In this document: positions 59,620 through 64,000 of the stretch, piece after piece | Numbering within the stretch: the stretch's first letter is position 1 | Layout of the letters: every line of letters starts with the position of its first letter | Assembly (NCBI GenBank): GCA_964017185.1 | Contig: OZ024870.1 | Coordinates: 34,860,139 to 34,924,138, forward strand | DNA: 64,000 nt | DNA from: Rugalucina vietnamica | Taxonomy: Eukaryota > Mollusca > Bivalvia > Lucinida > Lucinidae | Direction of reading: 5' to 3' | Notes under the pieces: generated by a model | Database searches by the model: none | Told to the model about the DNA's origin: nothing | What the model saw: the letters and a program-made list of their open reading frames with translations, nothing else | Made by a program: the position numbers and the translations under genes

Positions 59620-62036
59620 CTGAAATAAAAAAAAACACTCATAAAATTATAATTAATTTCATAAGAAAATGCAAAATAATTAAACAATGCAGGTAATGGG
59701 CACGATCTTTGATTTGACTTCTTTAGGCAGGAGTTCGCAAAAGTTTGTATTTCCCCTACTTATATTGTGATCACTACTAATTTCTACTACTTTTAGTTGA
59801 AGTTCAAGATTCTGGAAGTTTTATTTTATTATATTTATTTATATCTTTTTTAGGCTGCCCTGCCCGGTGTCCTATCAAGCCATGCCCCCAATGAAAAGGA
59901 TCTCGGAAGAAAATATAGGTTTTTCGCCCAAAGTTTGGGTGTTTCTGGCAGCTTCTGTGTTAATCTTATAGAAAAAATGTTGCATTCTCCGTAAAATAAA
60001 AGTTTTGTTTAATGCAACAACATGGCGGAAACCTTTTGATGTTACATACCTGCAGCATAAATCTGTGCCAAAGGAGGAGGGGGTCCGATTTTTTCGAAAA
60101 ATTATTTTTTCAGAAAACAACTTGTTTGCCACAGAATATCAAGAAAATACTACAATATGCTTATTGCAACCTAAAATAGTGGGTAAAACTATTTATGGAC
60201 TAATAACTGGTACATTATGTTTATCAGATTTATAATTCTAAATAACACTGCCCATCACTTTTGCAAAAACCTGTATCTTAAATATACTATGCAAAAATAT
60301 TAAGCAACTTTTACTTTGAACAGTGACTCCATATGGTTTGTAGACATTAGGGAAGTTCTTCTGACAGAGCCTTGCATGTATCGAATTAAGGTAAAACCAA
60401 TAGTTGTGTTGCTAATGTAACGTTAGGTTTTAAGTCCACGGACGCACATCTCAAATACAACATAAACCGTCAAAAATTGAGAAACATATTTTGCACAGTA
60501 TATTTGTATGCATTGTAAGGTGTACACTTAATGTGTTTACCTATTAAAATAGGACAGATAGTCTGTTCATTCAGGTAGAACATACATATACAGTATATTT
60601 CCATAGCCTTGGTACATTACAAATAATAGAGCTGAGCCCGTTTATCGGTTTTTTGGCTTTTTGACAGCCTTCCCCCCCTTGCCCAAACATGACATTTAGA
60701 TATAATATGTCCTTTACAAAAACACAGTTGTGTTCAAAATATTTTGATTGGGCAAGGTGGGGAACGTGGACTTATAAAAAGTTTCCTATTTCCTATATGC
60801 TCCTATATGAAATTCAAAGATTTTGTCCAATTTTTAAAGTAGTCATTTCTTGACTTACACACAACATTACATGTCTAAATACAACAGAAACTTACTTTTC
60901 GACTGTAATAAACTTCATTTAAGTGCTTGGAACTTGAGATTTTGAAGATTTCTTGGGCAATCTCACTAAAGAAATCTTCCGAGATCCTTTGATCTGCAAG
61001 CTACATGCAATCAGTATAAGAAGGGAAGGTAGTCTAGCTTTATGATCTTTATGTCTTTCTACAGAGTTACTGATCTTGGTTTGATCTCAGTTTGTATAGA
61101 TGCCTGACAGAATTACCTCCCCTAGACCATTAAACAAATGAGTTTACGGTTGCACTACTATAAATATTTACTCATTATGCAAGCGCTGCCTCTTTTGGGG
61201 AGAGCATTCTGTCACACAATGAAACTTTTCTGGCTGCTGATTATTGTTATTGGTAAAAGTGAAATATTTTTGGGAAAGCTATTCAAAGTATTTACTAAAA
61301 TAAATAAAATTATTTTCTAACACCATTTTCAACCTCTCCAGTGAGAAAAATATATTGCATATGGCCCACTAAAATCTCAGCTCGGAATTTACTGCGGACC
61401 AGCATTGTTTACATTGGATGACAGTTTGCTCAAAAAAATGCCGCATAACCCCATATTTTTTTGACTGCTACTGGTAAGTAATGTTCTTGTCCGCTGAATG
61501 TTACAGTTCATAATAGTGACTTTAGCCCAGACAAACTTTGACAGGTTGGTGAAATGACCTGATTTTGCATTAGTAGCAATGGGATTTTTTTTTATAGTAG
61601 TACTACCTTACAGAGGCTTGTGTTCGTGTAAACTTAAGGTCCGAATTTACAGCTAAGGTCATATGGAGGCAGGACCTTGGCTTAAAATCTCATTCAAAAG
61701 ACTAGCGAAGCTCAGGCTTGAACTTAAGACTGTTATTTTACAATAAAGCTATTAGCTTTGTGCAAGTTGTAATCATAGAAATAATTCATGGTCCTTACAC
61801 AGGGACAAACCATTCATTTAAAGTTTCTAATATTTTTTTATTTTTTATCTAATATTGCACTCTTAGCACCTTGCACCCTGTGACCAGATATTTGATGTTG
61901 AACACTTTTAAAAGATGTAAAATTAAAGAATGACATTCTGAAAACCCTTTTAATACTGGCTCACATTGCAGCTCATGTGGCACCACCTCATATGGATCCT
62001 GATATAGATATTTTCTAAACAAACACTAAGCCATAT

Positions 62037-62270
62037 GAGACTGTGTGTGAGAAAACCAACAATTTGGGTTCCAACCAGGTCTGACACAAATCAAGCTGTA
62101 CAGTCACAGAAGATTGTTTGGGGCTTGAAATTTTGTATTTAAGTGGGAGAGGGATTGTACTATCTGTGTAGCGAAAACAAAGGCGCTGATCAGCTTCGCG
62201 GTACCCGAGAAGCTGATCTGCGGCTTTGTTTTCACCTATGAAAATTGTTGGTTTCCTCATGCACAGGCTC
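62037..62270 (-). mobile_element. Family A MITE, full copy with ATAT duplication
   Basis: GAGACTGTGT to CACAGGCTC. ATAT on both sides. Confidence 0.9.
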
Positions 62271-63205
62271 ATATCTATTTAAAGTCTGAGTTTGCTTGTC
62301 TATCCTTTTTTGCTGTAATTCCATTTTCACTTCCACCCACAACCAGTGTGTCTTAGACCAAAAAAGAATTCCTGCCACTTGTAACGCAAACAAATTGTCA
62401 GTTTCTGAAAACTGCTTTAACTTTGTTTTCATTTTAGATCTCATATCAATTTCACTATAATTTTACTACATTTCTAAATTAAACAGCATTTATGGATATA
62501 GGCGGAATATATGCCATAATGGGAAAATAATACATGGCATTTTCATTCTGTCTCTTGGAAAAAAGAGCTATATCATTAGATGAATCTGCTAAAAATTTAA
62601 ATGACTGTGCAAGAAACAAAGACATAGATCAGCAGCTGCTGCTAGAAAATTGCAAAGCTGATCAAAATCATTGATTCAATACACAACTCCATATCTAGAT
62701 GAAAATTCCGACCTCCACTTTGTGAGCACTAGCTGAACAATCATTCATTGGCTCTACTTACTAAATCCAAAATTTCATGCCACAAACAGTCTCCATTCTC
62801 TGGAGGATGTTTTTAAAGTCTAGATTGTGTTAATCTGGTTGGCTTGAAACCATGACTAAATTTTCTGGTGATGTGGAGGTTTCTTTTGATGTGAAATGAT
62901 AACTGGTCCTTATTAGTCTAAATTAATGGAGCATGCCTGTTTTAAATGAATCACAAATTCATTTATAACAGTCACAGCACGATTTTGTAAGGGTGTATTA
63001 CCTGCATCAAACGTAATGAGTAAACTTTCACTGACTAAATTTTGTTTTGCCCGTCTTGTAATCCCAATAGACAATGTCCAGCAGATATGATCAAAATTTG
63101 TTGTTTTAATAAAAAAATGACAAAGACCAAACAAACACATTCAAGTCTTTACCATTTGCCTGAAACTGTCTGCAGAACTTCTGCATCATTTTAATAACAA
63201 GAATA

Positions 63206-63462
63206 TGAGCCCTGACGCAATTAAAACAGGTCTTCGGGGTTTTCAGAGAAAATTCCGACTAGGTCTAACACAAACAGGCATATTACAGTCTCCGAAGAAG
63301 GCTAGAAGCTTGAATTATCAGATTTACAAAGAAGAGGGATTGTACATGTACTTATCTGATTAGCGAAAACAAAGGTGCTGATCAGCTTTGCAGTTACTGC
63401 ACAGCTGATCTGTGGCTTTGTTTTCGCCTATGCAAATTGTTGGTTTTCCCATGCAGCGGCTC
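63206..63462 (-). mobile_element. Family A MITE, full copy
   Basis: GAGCCCTGAC to GCGGCTC with small insertions. Flanks ATAT and ATGT. Confidence 0.88.
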
Positions 63463-63601
63463 ATGTACTATCTGATTAGTGAAAACAAAGGTGCTGATCA
63501 GCTGTGCACCTTTGTTTTCACAAAAGCAAACGCGCATATCAGATGATATGTGCCTTTGTTTTCACAAAAACAAAAATCAAGTTTTCTCATGACCTGGCTC
63601 A
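63463..63601 (-). mobile_element. Second partial family A copy in tandem
   Basis: TACTATCTGATTAGTGAAAA, then a short palindrome repeated twice, then CTCATGACCTGGCTC. It follows the previous copy directly. Confidence 0.75.
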
Positions 63602-63733
63602 TAATAGTACATGAGTGTCTTTTCAAAGCATCTTTTGTTCTCGAGCTAATGAGTTACAGATGCAGAGCTAGCATCTTTCAAGACATCTTTGGAATGTTGA
63701 CATTTATTTACTTTGCTGGGGGTTGCAGATATA

Positions 63734-63935
63734 TGAGCCAATGCATGAGAAAACCAACAATTTGCATAGGCGAAAACAAAGCCGCAGATCAGCTGTGCAG
63801 TAACTGCACAGCTGATCAGCGCCTTTGTTTTCGCTGCATGGACAGTACTTCTATCCTGCTTCTGTGACTGTACAGTCAGGTTTGTATCGGACCTGGTCGG
63901 AATACCCAAAATGTTGGTTTTGTCACGCACAGGCT
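63734..63935 (+). mobile_element. Family A MITE, copy
   Basis: GAGCCAATGC to GCACAGGCTC. Palindrome centre CTGTGCAGTAACTGCACAG. About 30 bp lost after GGACAGTA. Confidence 0.87.
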
Positions 63936-64000
63936 CTCTCTTTCCTTTGTGAGCTTGGAGAAAGCAAATGTGCAGATCAAGCTGCTCAGCTGATCAGGCA

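Larger units (their letters stand above)
26402..59446. other. Intron 1 of RAPGEF1, 33 kb
   Basis: Packed with repeats, listed separately. No coding exon recognised on either strand. Stretches over 300 bp in which I see nothing assignable: 27300-27960, 28203-28800, 29480-30039, 31516-31970, 32190-32560, 33536-34390, 34588-35140, 35370-36350, 36561-37250, 47796-48520, 50674-51650, 51886-52715, 57746-58309, 58545-59197. Unrecognised alternative exons cannot be excluded. Confidence 0.7.
59620..64000. other. Sequence upstream of exon 1 (intron or 5' flank of RAPGEF1)
   Basis: 59620-62036 shows no recognisable gene or mobile element. 62037-64000 holds three family A MITEs and partial copies. No candidate first exon, start codon in good context, or promoter could be identified. 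Confidence 0.6.

Overview
The window is animal nuclear DNA, almost certainly from a bivalve mollusc. The evidence is one split gene with canonical GT-AG introns, about 60 percent A+T introns, and a dense load of short DNA transposons of bivalve type: pearl/Helitron-like elements with tandem cores and GACG microsatellites, V-type tRNA-derived SINEs, and palindromic MITEs. I cannot name the species. There is no bacterial-type gene, operon, CRISPR array or complete autonomous transposon.

The only host gene recognised is on the minus strand. It is an internal part of C3G/RAPGEF1, the Crk-binding guanine-nucleotide exchange factor for Rap1. Twelve exons (59619 down to 2113, about 895 codons) splice in one open frame with matching phases at all eleven junctions. 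In 5'-to-3' order they encode a basic N-terminal stretch (exon 1), the conserved N-terminal helical/cadherin-binding region (exons 2-4), a p130Cas-type proline motif (exon 5), a large serine-rich exon with Crk SH3-binding PxLPxK motifs (exons 6-8), and a linker leading into the Ras-exchanger motif (REM) domain (exons 9-12). The start codon and promoter lie beyond 64000. The rest of the REM domain and the catalytic CDC25-homology domain lie beyond position 1.

Everything else is intron or flank. The 33 kb first intron (26402-59446) holds an 8.03 kb element with 565-bp near-identical inverted termini, CACCGTG ends and a 5-bp target duplication. It also holds two minisatellites and many MITEs. 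The fourth intron (16454-20698) is a stack of DNA transposons: a hAT nested in a TA-flanked element, an unclassified TIR element, and a gutted pogo/Tigger element that keeps a helix-turn-helix fragment. A 235-bp palindromic MITE (family A, 4-bp ANNT target duplication) occurs roughly once per 1.7 kb.

The most interesting observations are: (1) the 8 kb element, whose termini fit the Transib/RAG-like pattern; (2) short decayed copies of C3G exons joined to palindromic MITE fragments, next to three of the exons; (3) hairpin MITEs lying within about 35 bp of the splice donor in five of twelve exons; and (4) nested perfect palindromes at 10595-10692. All alignments were done by eye.
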